Position numbers and translations under genes: made by a program
Notes under the pieces: model-generated
Database searches by the model: none
Seen by the model: the letters and a program-made list of their open reading frames with translations, nothing else
What the model was told of the DNA's origin: nothing
Source: an uncultured Clostridia bacterium
GTDB lineage: Bacteria; Bacillota; Clostridia; Oscillospirales; Oscillospiraceae
NCBI GenBank assembly: GCA_945873695.1
Contig: CAMCDX010000005.1
Location: 1-36,518 of the forward strand
Length of the DNA stretch: 36,518 nucleotides
Direction: 5' to 3'
Part shown: in pieces, positions 18,873 through 28,190 of the stretch
Layout of the letters: the number at the start of each line of letters is the position of its first letter
Position numbering within the stretch: position 1 is the stretch's first letter

Positions 18873-19334
18873 ATGAAACACATCGCGATTTTGTCCGATA
18901 CCCACGGCCTGCTGCGGCCGGAGGTCCTCGCCCGGCTGGAGAAGGCCGACGTCATCCTCCACGCCGGGGACATCAACACCCAGGCCATCGTGGACCGGCT
19001 GCGGGCCCTGGGGACGCTGTACATCGTCCGGGGCAACAACGACAAGGAGTGGGCGGAGGACCTGCCCCACAGCCAGACGTTCACCGTGGAGGGCGTCCGC
19101 TTCTTCATGGTCCACAACAAAAAGGATGTGCCCAAAGACCTGCCCGGCGTGGACGTAGTGGTCTTCGGCCATTCCCACCGATACGCCATGGAGGACCGGG
19201 ATGGAGTGCTGTGGCTGAACCCCGGCAGCTGCGGCAGACGGCGCTTCGACCAGGAGATCACCTTTGCCATGATGACGGCAGAGGAGGGCCGATATCAGGT
19301 GGAGAAGGTCGTGCTTTCCCACGAGGTGCCGTGA
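18873..19334 (+). CDS. YfcE/MJ0936-family metallophosphoesterase
   Basis: IAILSDTHGLLRPEV, ILHAGDI, IVRGNND, VVFGHSHRYAMEDRDGVLWLNPGS. Confidence 0.95.
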   Translation: MKHIAILSDTHGLLRPEVLARLEKADVILHAGDINTQAIVDRLRALGTLYIVRGNNDKEWAEDLPHSQTFTVEGVRFFMVHNKKDVPKDLPGVDVVVFGHSHRYAMEDRDGVLWLNPGSCGRRRFDQEITFAMMTAEEGRYQVEKVVLSHEVP

Positions 19335-19843
19335 TGGAGCTGGGACTGACCTTTCCCCTTCAGCGGTTCCTGAAGCGGAGGCTCCCGGCCTATGGCACGG
19401 AGCCGGACCGCCGGTACTGCTGGGACCTCCATGTCATCGATCTTAGGGGGCGCAAGAGCCTGCTGGCGGTCCACTGCCACAGCCGGTACACCTTTGTTCG
19501 TTTCGACCTGAGCCCGCTGGAGTGGGCAGATCTGCCCACGGTTTTTGAAGTGGGCCTGTGGGAGAGCCTCATTGCCGCCGGCGTTTCGGCGGACGGTACG
19601 GCCGACTATCTCCGGCGAGCGGGGACGGCGGTGTTCACCCGTACCCATGGCCGCCGGGAGGTGGCCTTCCTCAACCGGGCCTGGGAGGATGTGCTGGCCC
19701 TGGACTTCTGCGTGGACACCTCCGCCCGGGCCCAGCCTTTGCTGGACCACGCCGTCAACGCCCGGCCCAGCCGCTGCGTGGGGTTTGAGGGCCTGTCTCC
19801 CGCTGGGAAACGGCTTTTGGAAAGCCTGGCCGGCAGGGCGTGA
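19334..19843 (+). CDS. Hypothetical protein, possibly DUF6933-like
   Basis: ATG overlaps upstream stop (TGATG); family call is from recollection only. Confidence 0.6.
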   Translation: MELGLTFPLQRFLKRRLPAYGTEPDRRYCWDLHVIDLRGRKSLLAVHCHSRYTFVRFDLSPLEWADLPTVFEVGLWESLIAAGVSADGTADYLRRAGTAVFTRTHGRREVAFLNRAWEDVLALDFCVDTSARAQPLLDHAVNARPSRCVGFEGLSPAGKRLLESLAGRA

Positions 19844-19853
19844 AGGGGAGGAT

Positions 19854-20684
19854 CTATTGGTTTCCCCCGACCTCCAGCCACGCCCGGGGGTCCATGCCCC
19901 AAAGCTGGACCACCTCCACCAGGTCGGATCGGAGCAGGTCGGAAGCGGTGACCAGACGGCCGCCGTCGGCGTCCAGGTCATAGCCGAACCGGGCCCAGGC
20001 GTACCAGACCAGATAGGCGCACTGGAGCCCGAACTGCCAGTCCTCCGGCTCCGGGTCCTTGGCGCCGATCCAGCCGGCGGTGAGGCGGTATGGTACGTCG
20101 TACAGGTGCTCTTTGGCGTAGTTTGCCACTTCCTGCCGGAGGGCGGGGGAGGCGGCCTTCACCCGCAGGACGGCGCAGCTGGTGTAGGTCCGCCAGTGGT
20201 CGGGAGACTGAAAGACGGAGTTGTCGCCCCAGACGGCGCATTCCAGCACGGTATCCTCGTTGATCACCAGCCCGGCGTGGCCGTGGCGCCAGCCCAGGGA
20301 GTGGGTGGATAGCGTCACCAGCAGGTCGCCGGGCCGGAGGTCTGCCAGAGGGGTGCCGGAAGCTTCGTCACAGCGGTCCTCCCGGGTGAACCAGCCCAAA
20401 AGAGGCTCGCATTGCCTGCCAGGCAGGGTAAAGAAGGCGGTCTGAGCCCGGCGGAGGGCTTCCAGACCGCCCGATTCCAGCAGCCGCTCCGCCGCGGACC
20501 GCCCCAGGCCGGTCTGCAGGAGGATGGTCTCATCGGAGCTGTCCTCCGTCAGCGTCGCCTGAGGATAGTCCGGGAAGAAGGGACCGCTCCTGTGAGCCCA
20601 GGGCCCCTGGAGCAGATACACCGCCAGAGGCGTCAGGAACAGCAGGAGGCCCCACCGCCTCCACGGTTTCTTTTGTCTCCCCAC
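19854..20684 (-). CDS. Membrane-anchored hypothetical with YiiX/NlpC-P60-like (permuted papain) features
   Basis: N-terminal TM; DLRPGDLLVTLSTHSLGWRHGHAGLVINEDTVLEC and later GLQCAYLVWYAW. Confidence 0.6.
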   Translation of the reverse strand: MGRQKKPWRRWGLLLFLTPLAVYLLQGPWAHRSGPFFPDYPQATLTEDSSDETILLQTGLGRSAAERLLESGGLEALRRAQTAFFTLPGRQCEPLLGWFTREDRCDEASGTPLADLRPGDLLVTLSTHSLGWRHGHAGLVINEDTVLECAVWGDNSVFQSPDHWRTYTSCAVLRVKAASPALRQEVANYAKEHLYDVPYRLTAGWIGAKDPEPEDWQFGLQCAYLVWYAWARFGYDLDADGGRLVTASDLLRSDLVEVVQLWGMDPRAWLEVGGNQ

Positions 20685-20713
20685 ACCGTCACTCCCCGTC
20701 CATTTGGATAGGT

Positions 20714-21715
20714 CTAGTGCTGTGCGGTTTTGCCGGAATTATGCCGGGGCCGGCCGGGAAAAGAGGGAGATTCGCCGCAGGGACAGGGCTCCGGCTCGGC
20801 GCAGGGAGTTTCCAGGAGACGGATATAGTGGTTGGCCTCCCGCAGGACGTGGTCCGCCAGCAGAGGCAGGATGACGGAGCGGATCTTGCAGCCTGTGATG
20901 CCCTGGACGCCGGCGGTCTTGAAGTCCCGGAAGCGCAGCGTCTCCTGCAGCGATTCCCGCCGGACCAGGGTCTTGTCGTTCACCTCTCTGGCCCGGGCCA
21001 ACAGGGTGGCGTACTCCTGGGCGAAGGTGTTGGAGGTGCCGATGAGGGCGTCCTCGGTGGGGTCCAGCAGGCCCCGGATGAACAGGGCGTGCTCCATCAT
21101 GATCTGGTTCCAGAAGACCTCCGTCTCCTTCATGGTCTGGCTGTCCAGCCTGCCATTCTCCACGTCCCGGACAAAGGTTCGGTAGAGTTTCGCCTCCCGG
21201 AGAATGTGCTCGATCAGCAGGGGGTAGTTCATGGTGAACATGCGGCAGTCAGTCACCCGCTTCAGGAGGATTTCCTTGAAGCCGATGAGCCCGTCCAGCA
21301 GGCGGAGGGCGATTCGGTTCAGCTGGCTCACCTGGCGGCGCAGACCCGGGGAAACACGGCAGGGCCCGCCCGGGCGGAGCCGGGCCGCCATCCGGGTGAG
21401 CTCCCGGTCGATGGGGATGCCGGTGAACCGCTGGGTCTGCCGCTCCGCACCGACGGTGAACTCCGTGAACAGCTCTCCGGAGTCCAACAGGCGTTTGTCC
21501 GCCATCCCGCTGCTCAGACAGATGGCGCGGCGCAGCACCGACTCGAATCCCCGTTTGTAAAACTCCGCTTCCCTGGCAAAGTCCCCGTCCGCGGGGGTAA
21601 AGCCCGCCTCCAGGAACAGAGCGTGTTCCTTCATGATACGGGCGAAGAACAGGTGCAGCTCCAGGGACAGGGAGAGATATCGTGCCTGATCGGTCAAAAC
21701 GATCGCTCCTCTCAT
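20714..21715 (-). CDS. DUF2935 domain-containing protein
   Basis: Repeated ExxFWxxIMxEHAxFIRGLLDPTE / LHLFFARIMKEHALFLEAGFTP modules. Confidence 0.88.
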   Translation of the reverse strand: MRGAIVLTDQARYLSLSLELHLFFARIMKEHALFLEAGFTPADGDFAREAEFYKRGFESVLRRAICLSSGMADKRLLDSGELFTEFTVGAERQTQRFTGIPIDRELTRMAARLRPGGPCRVSPGLRRQVSQLNRIALRLLDGLIGFKEILLKRVTDCRMFTMNYPLLIEHILREAKLYRTFVRDVENGRLDSQTMKETEVFWNQIMMEHALFIRGLLDPTEDALIGTSNTFAQEYATLLARAREVNDKTLVRRESLQETLRFRDFKTAGVQGITGCKIRSVILPLLADHVLREANHYIRLLETPCAEPEPCPCGESPSFPGRPRHNSGKTAQH

Positions 21716-21769
21716 AATGTGCTGCCCCAGTATATGAGGACGGGAGCGGATCGGTGCCCGGAAACGGCC

Positions 21770-21806
21770 AAACCGGCGGATGAGGCTTTGCCTCGTCCGC
21801 CGGTTT
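21770..21806. terminator. Intrinsic terminator between genes on the minus strand
   Basis: AAACCGGCGGATGAGGC-TTT-GCCTCGTCCGCCGGTTT directly downstream of the XRE gene stop. Confidence 0.75.
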
Positions 21807-21814
21807 GTTTCCTG

Positions 21815-22714
21815 TTATTCTTCGCCCTTGTAAGGGTCCAGGGCGATGTGGACCACACCGCAGAGGATACCGCCCACCGGGAAGACCCAGAAGGCGGTGC
21901 TCCAGGCCTCCCGGGTGAAGCCAAGGCCCACATAGATGGCGGTGGCAATCAGCATGATGGCGCCGCTGACAGCACCCGCCAGGTCCAGCCTTCGCTTGGC
22001 CTCCGGGTCCGGGTTGTTGTCCCGGTTGTACTTCCAGACCTTGTACTTGTCCTCCTGCATGCCGCCGTAGACAAAGGAGAACACCGCACCCGCGATCAGC
22101 AGAAGGAAGGCTGCCCCGGCCAGGGACTCATAGGGCTCCCGCTCCGGCAGGAAAGAAAAGACGAGGATCAGCAGTACCACGCCGAACAGGATGGCTCCCA
22201 CGCCGCCGGCGATGTACCACACGAACTTCTGGTGGAAGGCGTCCTTCTCCTCCTCCGTGTAAAAGTCCTGGACGACCGGGTGCTTTTTCCGAAAGTTGTC
22301 GTGCTGGATACCGCTGGCCACGATGACCACCACGGCCACGGTAAGGATCATCATGAACAGCGCCGCGGCCAGCATCTCGGAGAGGCCCAGAACATTGCCC
22401 AGGAGGATTATCAGCGCCACGCCCGCGATGATGGCGGAGATGGACAGGGCCATCCGCAGGGCGAAGCGGTTCATATGGGCGTCGTACTGGGCGGTATCCG
22501 AAACCCGGCTCTCTTCCACACTGCCCCGCAGCAGGGTGTCCAGATCCACATTGTACAGATCGCAGATACGCAGCAGGGTGTCCATCTCGGGAAAACTGGA
22601 GCCGGACTCCCACTTGCTGACGGACTGGCGGGAGACGTCCAGCCGCTCCGCCAGCTGCTCCTGGGTGACGCCCGCCTGGGCGCGGATGAATTGCAGATTC
22701 TCTGAGAAAGCCAT
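21815..22714 (-). CDS. XRE-family transcriptional regulator with C-terminal TM segments
   Basis: HTH NLQFIRAQAGVTQEQLAERLDVSRQSVSKWESGSSFPEMDTLLRICDLYNVDLDTLL followed by multiple hydrophobic helices. Confidence 0.93.
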   Translation of the reverse strand: MAFSENLQFIRAQAGVTQEQLAERLDVSRQSVSKWESGSSFPEMDTLLRICDLYNVDLDTLLRGSVEESRVSDTAQYDAHMNRFALRMALSISAIIAGVALIILLGNVLGLSEMLAAALFMMILTVAVVVIVASGIQHDNFRKKHPVVQDFYTEEEKDAFHQKFVWYIAGGVGAILFGVVLLILVFSFLPEREPYESLAGAAFLLLIAGAVFSFVYGGMQEDKYKVWKYNRDNNPDPEAKRRLDLAGAVSGAIMLIATAIYVGLGFTREAWSTAFWVFPVGGILCGVVHIALDPYKGEE

Positions 22715-22867
22715 AGGGAAAACCTCCTGTGTTTTGATGGCATCATCCTACCGGAGCAGGCGTGTCAACACCAGCGATTTCGTGTTGCGTTTTGAGAAAA
22801 CCGTGTAAAGTTTCGGTTGCACGCCTTATTCTACCAGCTTTTCCGGCCTTTGGGAAGGGAAATCCGA

Positions 22868-22896
22868 TTGCATTGGAGGGGAACTCCTTCTATAAT
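22868..22896 (+). promoter_or_regulatory. Promoter for nnrDE-like gene
   Basis: TTGCAT - 17 nt - TATAAT. Confidence 0.7.
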
Positions 22897-22925
22897 GAGA
22901 AAAAACGACCCGGGAGGCATGAGCG

Positions 22926-24473
22926 ATGAAACTGACCACATCGGCGCAAATGAAAGAGTTGGACCGGCAGGCCATCGAGGAGCGGCACATCCCCTCCATC
23001 GACCTGATGGAGCGGGCGGCGGAGGCTCTGGCGCGGGGAGCGCTGTCTCTGCTGCCGGAAAAGCCGGGGAAGCGCAGGGCGGCGGTGTTCTGCGGCAGCG
23101 GCAACAACGGCGGCGACGGTATCGGCGCCGCCAGGTTCCTGTTTTTGGCCGGTGTGCAGGTCCGGGTGTTCCTGGTGGGCAGCTATGAAAAGCTGACTCC
23201 CGACGCCCTGGAGGAGACCCGCCGCCTCTCTGAGTGCGGCGTGGCCCTGGAGCCCTTTGACCGGGAGGACAGCGGCCAGCGGCGGTGGGCCATGACCAGC
23301 CACGTGCTGGTGGACGCCCTGTTCGGCGTGGGACTGTCCCGGGAGATTGACGGGACTTCAGACTATGCCGCCGCGATCGGCTGGATGAATGACAGCCGGG
23401 GAGCTGTGGTGGCTGCCGACATCCCCAGCGGCGTGGCGGCGGATACCGGGAAGATACTGGGCATGGCGGTGGAATCTGACAAGACGATTGCCTTTACACT
23501 ACCGAAGATCGGCCATTGGGTGGGCCGGGGCGGTGTGGCCAGCGGCCAGGTGTCCGTAGCGGAGATCGGCATCCCGGCGGACCTGACGGCGGGGCTGGTC
23601 TGCCCCGCACAGACCGTGGAGGCGGACTTCCTGCGGGAAGCGCTTCCAGCCCGGAAAAGTGGCGGACACAAGGGAGATTTCGGTAAGCTGCTGGTGGTCG
23701 GCGGCGCCGTGGGGTATACAGGCGCTCCCTGGCTGGCGGCCGCCGGAGCGGTGCGCAGCGGCTGTGGATTGGTATACCTGGGGGTGCCGGAGAGCATCTG
23801 GCAGGTAGAGGCCGTCAAGTGCGTTTCCGCCATGCCCTTCCCATTGGCGGATAAACATGGAGCGTTAAGTAAAAAAGCCTTACAGACTATCGAGAAAAAG
23901 CTGTCCACCTGCGATGTGCTGGCCCTGGGCCCCGGCCTGGGCCGGGGCGAGCAGACTGCGGCTTTGGTCCGGGAACTGTTGGTGAAGACGGAGAAGCCGG
24001 TGGTGCTGGACGCCGACGGTATAAATGCCCTGGAAGGACATATAGATGTGTTGGATGCCCGCCGGGGCCGGGTGACCATTCTGACGCCTCACGACGGGGA
24101 GTTCGCCCGGATCGGCGGAGACCTGACCGAAGAGGACCGGGTGGGCGCCGCCCGGGACTTCGCCGTGGGCCACGGCTGCGTGCTGGTGCTGAAGGGACAC
24201 CGCACCGTGACGGCGGGGCCGGCGGGGAATGCGCTGGTGAACACCACCGGCAATTCCGGCCTTGCCAAGGGCGGCAGCGGCGACGTTCTCACCGGCGTCA
24301 TTGCCTCTCTGCTGGCCCAGGGGGCCGCTCCCGTCCTGGCGGCGGCCTGCGGCGTCTGGCTCCACGGCCGGGCGGGGGACTTGGCGGCGGAGGACTTGAC
24401 GGCCTACGGCATGACGCCGGAGGACGTGGTCCGGTATCTGCCCAAGGCATTTTCGGAAGTTGCTGAAAAATAG
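22926..24473 (+). CDS. nnrD/nnrE: Bifunctional NAD(P)H-hydrate epimerase / ADP-dependent dehydratase
   Basis: Epimerase FCGSGNNGGDGIGAARFL; dehydratase GHKGDFGKLLVVGG, LDADGINAL, NTTGNSGLAKGGSGDVLTGVI. Confidence 0.96.
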   Translation: MKLTTSAQMKELDRQAIEERHIPSIDLMERAAEALARGALSLLPEKPGKRRAAVFCGSGNNGGDGIGAARFLFLAGVQVRVFLVGSYEKLTPDALEETRRLSECGVALEPFDREDSGQRRWAMTSHVLVDALFGVGLSREIDGTSDYAAAIGWMNDSRGAVVAADIPSGVAADTGKILGMAVESDKTIAFTLPKIGHWVGRGGVASGQVSVAEIGIPADLTAGLVCPAQTVEADFLREALPARKSGGHKGDFGKLLVVGGAVGYTGAPWLAAAGAVRSGCGLVYLGVPESIWQVEAVKCVSAMPFPLADKHGALSKKALQTIEKKLSTCDVLALGPGLGRGEQTAALVRELLVKTEKPVVLDADGINALEGHIDVLDARRGRVTILTPHDGEFARIGGDLTEEDRVGAARDFAVGHGCVLVLKGHRTVTAGPAGNALVNTTGNSGLAKGGSGDVLTGVIASLLAQGAAPVLAAACGVWLHGRAGDLAAEDLTAYGMTPEDVVRYLPKAFSEVAEK

Positions 24474-24486
24474 GAGGGAGCTCTGG

Positions 24487-25113
24487 GTGCGCAAAGGTGT
24501 TTACGTACCAATGATAGCCCTGTGCCTGCTGCTGACAGCCTGCGGCGGGCCGGGAGACGGGGAGGCGGACGCCGCCTCCCTGCGGGACGCTTACCACGAC
24601 ATGACCGGCTGCACCATGGAGGCCGCCGTTACCTGCGTCCGGGAGGACCAGGTGTGGACGGCGGAGTTGCGGTGCGGCTATGTGCCAGATGGCGACACCA
24701 CGGTGGAGGTGCTGTCCCCGGAGCCCATCGCCGGTGTCCGGGCGGTGCTTCACGGCGACAGCTGGGACCTGGAGTATGAGGACCTGTGCCTGGACGTGGG
24801 CACCCTCAGCAGCCAGGAGCTGAGCCCCATGGCCTGCCTGCCCCAGTTGATGGACGCCCTCCGGGACGGCTGGCTGCTGGAGGAGAACAAAGAGGAGTGG
24901 GAAGGGACGCCCTGCCTGCGGCTGACCGTGGACCAGAGCGGCATCCGGGACGGGAAGATCCTGTCCACCCTCTGGCTGCGGCTGGAGGATGGAACGCCTC
25001 TCCGGGGGGAGGTCGCCGTGGAGGATGAAATAATTTTGACGGCGGAGTTTACGGCCTTCAGCTTTTATGATATGATGGAGGGCCAAGAGGAAAGCGGCTC
25101 TGCCGCGCCCTGA
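24487..25113 (+). CDS. Predicted lipoprotein, unknown function
   Basis: GTG start; lipobox ALCLLLTACG; location between nnrDE and alr. Confidence 0.7.
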   Translation: MRKGVYVPMIALCLLLTACGGPGDGEADAASLRDAYHDMTGCTMEAAVTCVREDQVWTAELRCGYVPDGDTTVEVLSPEPIAGVRAVLHGDSWDLEYEDLCLDVGTLSSQELSPMACLPQLMDALRDGWLLEENKEEWEGTPCLRLTVDQSGIRDGKILSTLWLRLEDGTPLRGEVAVEDEIILTAEFTAFSFYDMMEGQEESGSAAP

Positions 25114-25137
25114 ATCGATACAAAGGTGGCAAAGACC

Positions 25138-26307
25138 ATGGAGGAGACGAATCTGCGGCGGACCTGGGCGGAGATCGACCTGGACGCCCTGGCCCATAAT
25201 TATCAGCAGGCCCGGCGGCGCGTCGGACCCGGTGTAAAGTACCTGGGTGTGGTGAAGGCGGACGCCTATGGCCATGGCGCCGTGCAGGTGGCGAGGAAGC
25301 TGGAGCAGCTGGGCACGGACTACCTGGCGGTGTCCAGCCTGGACGAGGCACGGGAGCTGCGGGAGGGCGGCATTGGCGCGCCTATCCTGATCCTGGGTCA
25401 CACGCCGCCCTCCATGGTGCCCCAGCTGATCGAATACCAAATCACCCAGACCGTCTCCGCCCGGGCCAAGGCGGAGGAGTACAGTGCCGCCGCCCGGGTG
25501 TGCGGCGGGACGCTGAAGGTCCACATCAAGGTGGATACCGGTATGAGCCGCCTGGGCTTCCTGGTGCGGGACGGCCACTTCGACGGCGGCGTGGAGGCCA
25601 TCGCCCAGTCCTGCCAGCTGCCGAACCTGGAGGCAGAGGGCATCTTCACCCACTTCGCCGCTTCCGATGAGGACGACGGTGCCAGCGAGGCCTATACCCG
25701 GGAGCAGTTCGGCGTGTTCGTGAAGGTCATCGACGCCCTGGCGGCCCGGGGCTGTACCTTCGCCATCCGCCACTGCGCCAACAGCGGCGCCCTGGCCCGG
25801 TACCCGGAGATGTACCTGGATATGGTGCGGCCTGGCATCGCCCTGTACGGCGTGGGAGCCGACGCGGAGCGGCTGGACCTGCGGCCAGTGATGAGCCTGA
25901 AATCCTCCGTGTCCACCATCAAGGTCTTCGACCCGGACACGGATATCAGCTACGGCCGGACTGTCCGTACCGGGAAAAAGACCCGGGTGGGGGTGCTGCC
26001 CATCGGCTACGCCGACGGCTTCTTCCGTGGCCTGTCCAACCGGATGGCGGTGGTGACGGACCGGGGACCGGCCCCCATCCTGGGCCGCATCTGCATGGAT
26101 ATGTGTATGGTGGACCTCAGTGATCTGCCGGACGTCCACGTGGGCGACGCGGTAGAGATCTTCGGCCAGCGCCAGCGGGTGGACGACCTGGCCGCCCTGC
26201 TGGACACCATCCCCTACGAGCTGACCTGCGCCGTCAGCAAGCGGGTGCCGAGGCTGTATATGGAGCACGGCGAAGTGGTGGAACGCAGCCTGCGCATCCT
26301 GGGATAA
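25138..26307 (+). CDS. alr: Alanine racemase
   Basis: RTWAEIDLDALAHNY ... VVKADAYGHGAVQVA ... KVDTGMSRLGF ... VRPGIALYG ... GRICMDMCMVDLSD. Confidence 0.97.
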   Translation: MEETNLRRTWAEIDLDALAHNYQQARRRVGPGVKYLGVVKADAYGHGAVQVARKLEQLGTDYLAVSSLDEARELREGGIGAPILILGHTPPSMVPQLIEYQITQTVSARAKAEEYSAAARVCGGTLKVHIKVDTGMSRLGFLVRDGHFDGGVEAIAQSCQLPNLEAEGIFTHFAASDEDDGASEAYTREQFGVFVKVIDALAARGCTFAIRHCANSGALARYPEMYLDMVRPGIALYGVGADAERLDLRPVMSLKSSVSTIKVFDPDTDISYGRTVRTGKKTRVGVLPIGYADGFFRGLSNRMAVVTDRGPAPILGRICMDMCMVDLSDLPDVHVGDAVEIFGQRQRVDDLAALLDTIPYELTCAVSKRVPRLYMEHGEVVERSLRILG

Positions 26308-26419
26308 AGGGCACCTCCGGCGGCTCCGGCGCATAGGATGATACGGGGCGGGGACATCGGAATTTTGCGGCTTTGGCAGCGTATAAATTCCGCATCTGCG
26401 TGGGAGAATGAAAGTGGCC

Positions 26420-26439
26420 TCACCGAAGGACTTCGGTGA
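26420..26439. repeat. Perfect palindrome upstream of mazF
   Basis: TCACCGAAG-GA-CTTCGGTGA, 9-bp arms. Confidence 0.7.
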
Positions 26440-26461
26440 CGGGTACTTCTTTCGGCGGAGT

Positions 26462-26839
26462 GTGAACTTTGTGGATACGAGTGTCAAGCGCGGCGATATT
26501 TACTATGCCGATCTCTCCCCGGTGGTTGGCAGCGAGCAGGGCGGCGTCCGGCCGGTCCTGATCATCCAGAACGACACCGGCAACCGTTACAGCCCCACCG
26601 TGATCGCGGCGGCCATTACGTCCCAGACCGGCAAAGCCCGGCTGCCGACACATATCGACCTTCCCGTGGATCAGAGCTGCGGCCTGAGCCGGGACTCCGT
26701 GGTCCTGCTGGAGCAGGTGCGGACCCTGGACAAAAAACGGCTGCGGGAACGGATGGGCCATGTGGAGGAACGGGTGATGAACAAGGTCGATACCGCCATC
26801 GCGGTCAGCTTTGGACTGCCGCACGACCAGTTGGTGTGA
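26462..26839 (+). CDS. mazF: MazF/PemK-family endoribonuclease toxin
   Basis: [47 protein letters not shown] ... [15 protein letters not shown]; adjacent to alr. GTG at 26462 or 26471. Confidence 0.92.
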   Translation: MNFVDTSVKRGDIYYADLSPVVGSEQGGVRPVLIIQNDTGNRYSPTVIAAAITSQTGKARLPTHIDLPVDQSCGLSRDSVVLLEQVRTLDKKRLRERMGHVEERVMNKVDTAIAVSFGLPHDQLV

Positions 26840-26846
26840 GAAAGGT

Positions 26847-26881
26847 CCTTCCGGAAAGGGGAGCTTCTCCTTTCCGGAAGG
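26847..26881. repeat. Strong hairpin downstream of mazF (terminator-like, weak U tract)
   Basis: CCTTCCGGAAAGG...CCTTTCCGGAAGG. Confidence 0.6.
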
Positions 26882-26923
26882 GCGGGTTTCAGATAGGATA
26901 CGAAGGATAACGGAGGACTACAT

Positions 26924-27439
26924 ATGAAAACAAAGAAGAACAGATGGCTCCTGCGGGCGGTGGTGCTGCTGGCGCTGAGCGGCATCCTGAGCACCACGGT
27001 CTCCCTGGCGGCGGAGGCCGGCTCCGAGGGGGACCCCCTGGTGACGCTGAGCTATTTGAACGACACCTTCCTGGACACCATCCTGGCTAAGGTGGATCAG
27101 AAGATCGCCGCCCGGAACAGCCAGATCGCCCAGCAGCTGGGCGGCCAGACCGCTTCCGGCACCTCTGGCACCGTCGCCGCTTTCACCGTGGTGACGCTGT
27201 CCAAGGGACAGGTCCTCACCGGGGACATCGGCTGTGAGGTGATGCTCCGGGTGGGCACTGCCGCCTGCGTGTCGCCCTCCAGTCCGGGACTCATCGACGA
27301 GTCCGCCGCCGTAACGCTGAACAACGGCGGCGCCCTGATCCAGAACCACCTGTACATGATGACCATTGAGGGCCGGGGGGTGAAGGCCACCGCCGCCACC
27401 ACCAAACTGCTGGTCCGGGGGACCTACACCATCGCCTGA
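26924..27439 (+). CDS. Exported hypothetical protein
   Basis: Signal peptide MKTKKNRWLLRAVVLLALSGILSTTVSLAAEA; VTLSYLNDTFLDTILAKVDQKI. Confidence 0.75.
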   Translation: MKTKKNRWLLRAVVLLALSGILSTTVSLAAEAGSEGDPLVTLSYLNDTFLDTILAKVDQKIAARNSQIAQQLGGQTASGTSGTVAAFTVVTLSKGQVLTGDIGCEVMLRVGTAACVSPSSPGLIDESAAVTLNNGGALIQNHLYMMTIEGRGVKATAATTKLLVRGTYTIA

Positions 27440-27457
27440 TAGGATATCGCATCAAAG

Positions 27458-27495
27458 GACCCGCCCGCGCATAGGATTGCGCAGGCGGGTCTTTT
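27458..27495 (+). terminator. Intrinsic terminator
   Basis: GACCCGCC...GGCGGGTC followed by TTTT. Confidence 0.8.
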
Positions 27496-27518
27496 CGCGT
27501 GAAGGGAGGCAGAGGGCT

Positions 27519-28034
27519 ATGGACAAGTTTCCGCTGACATGGGAGGGCAGGTCCGTGGGGGAACTGACGCTGGAGGCGGAGCCCCTATACACCTGGTTCA
27601 CTGCCCGCTGCCGCCTGCCGGAAGAGGGGCTGTGGTGCGCCTGGGCGGTAGGGGACAAAGGCGAACTGCGGCTGGGGGTGCTGGAGCCCCAGGGGGACCG
27701 GGCCGCCATCCGGCGGCGGTTCTCCCGGACCATGACCGCTCCCCTGGGAAAGCTGCTGCGGGGAGAGATCCGTCCCGCCGGTGGGGAGACCTGGGAGGCG
27801 GCGCCGTCGCCGGAGTCGTTGTTCCGCACCCCCTGGCTGCGGCAGCAGCTCCGGGGCATCTCTGGCGCGCTGACCGGAAAGGCGGGGGAGAAGCGGCTGC
27901 TGGCACTGCCCTACGACCCGGCGAAGCCCTTCCCGCTGCCGCCTCTGTTCTGCCTGGCCCGGGTGCGGACCATCCGGGGAGCGCGGTTCGTGGTCTACGC
28001 CTTTGATGAGAAGGAGTGGCCGGTGTTCCATTGA
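27519..28034 (+). CDS. Hypothetical protein
   Basis: 171 aa ORF with GAAGGGAGG SD; no recognised family. Confidence 0.65.
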   Translation: MDKFPLTWEGRSVGELTLEAEPLYTWFTARCRLPEEGLWCAWAVGDKGELRLGVLEPQGDRAAIRRRFSRTMTAPLGKLLRGEIRPAGGETWEAAPSPESLFRTPWLRQQLRGISGALTGKAGEKRLLALPYDPAKPFPLPPLFCLARVRTIRGARFVVYAFDEKEWPVFH

Positions 28035-28190
28035 AAACCGGGGCTGGGAGCAAAAAAATAGGGGGAAGACAAAATTGTGGATACCATATCTTGCGATGCT
28101 GTGGTATAATACCTTCAATTACAGGCGCTTGCCTGTAAGCATTTTGGCGCGGGGCGGCAGAGTCCCGCGTGCCGATGGGAGGAACCCGTT

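Noticed and set aside
20717-22705. 662-aa plus-strand ORF opposite DUF2935 and XRE genes
   Set aside because: Spans two opposite-strand genes plus their intergenic region; composition typical of a frame shadow.
24298-26487. 729-aa minus-strand ORF opposite nnrDE/alr
   Set aside because: Antisense of recognised enzymes; compositionally biased and no domain pattern.
28071-28110. NrdR boxes in the nrdR promoter
   Set aside because: No convincing ACAcwATATwGtGT-like tandem sites by eye.
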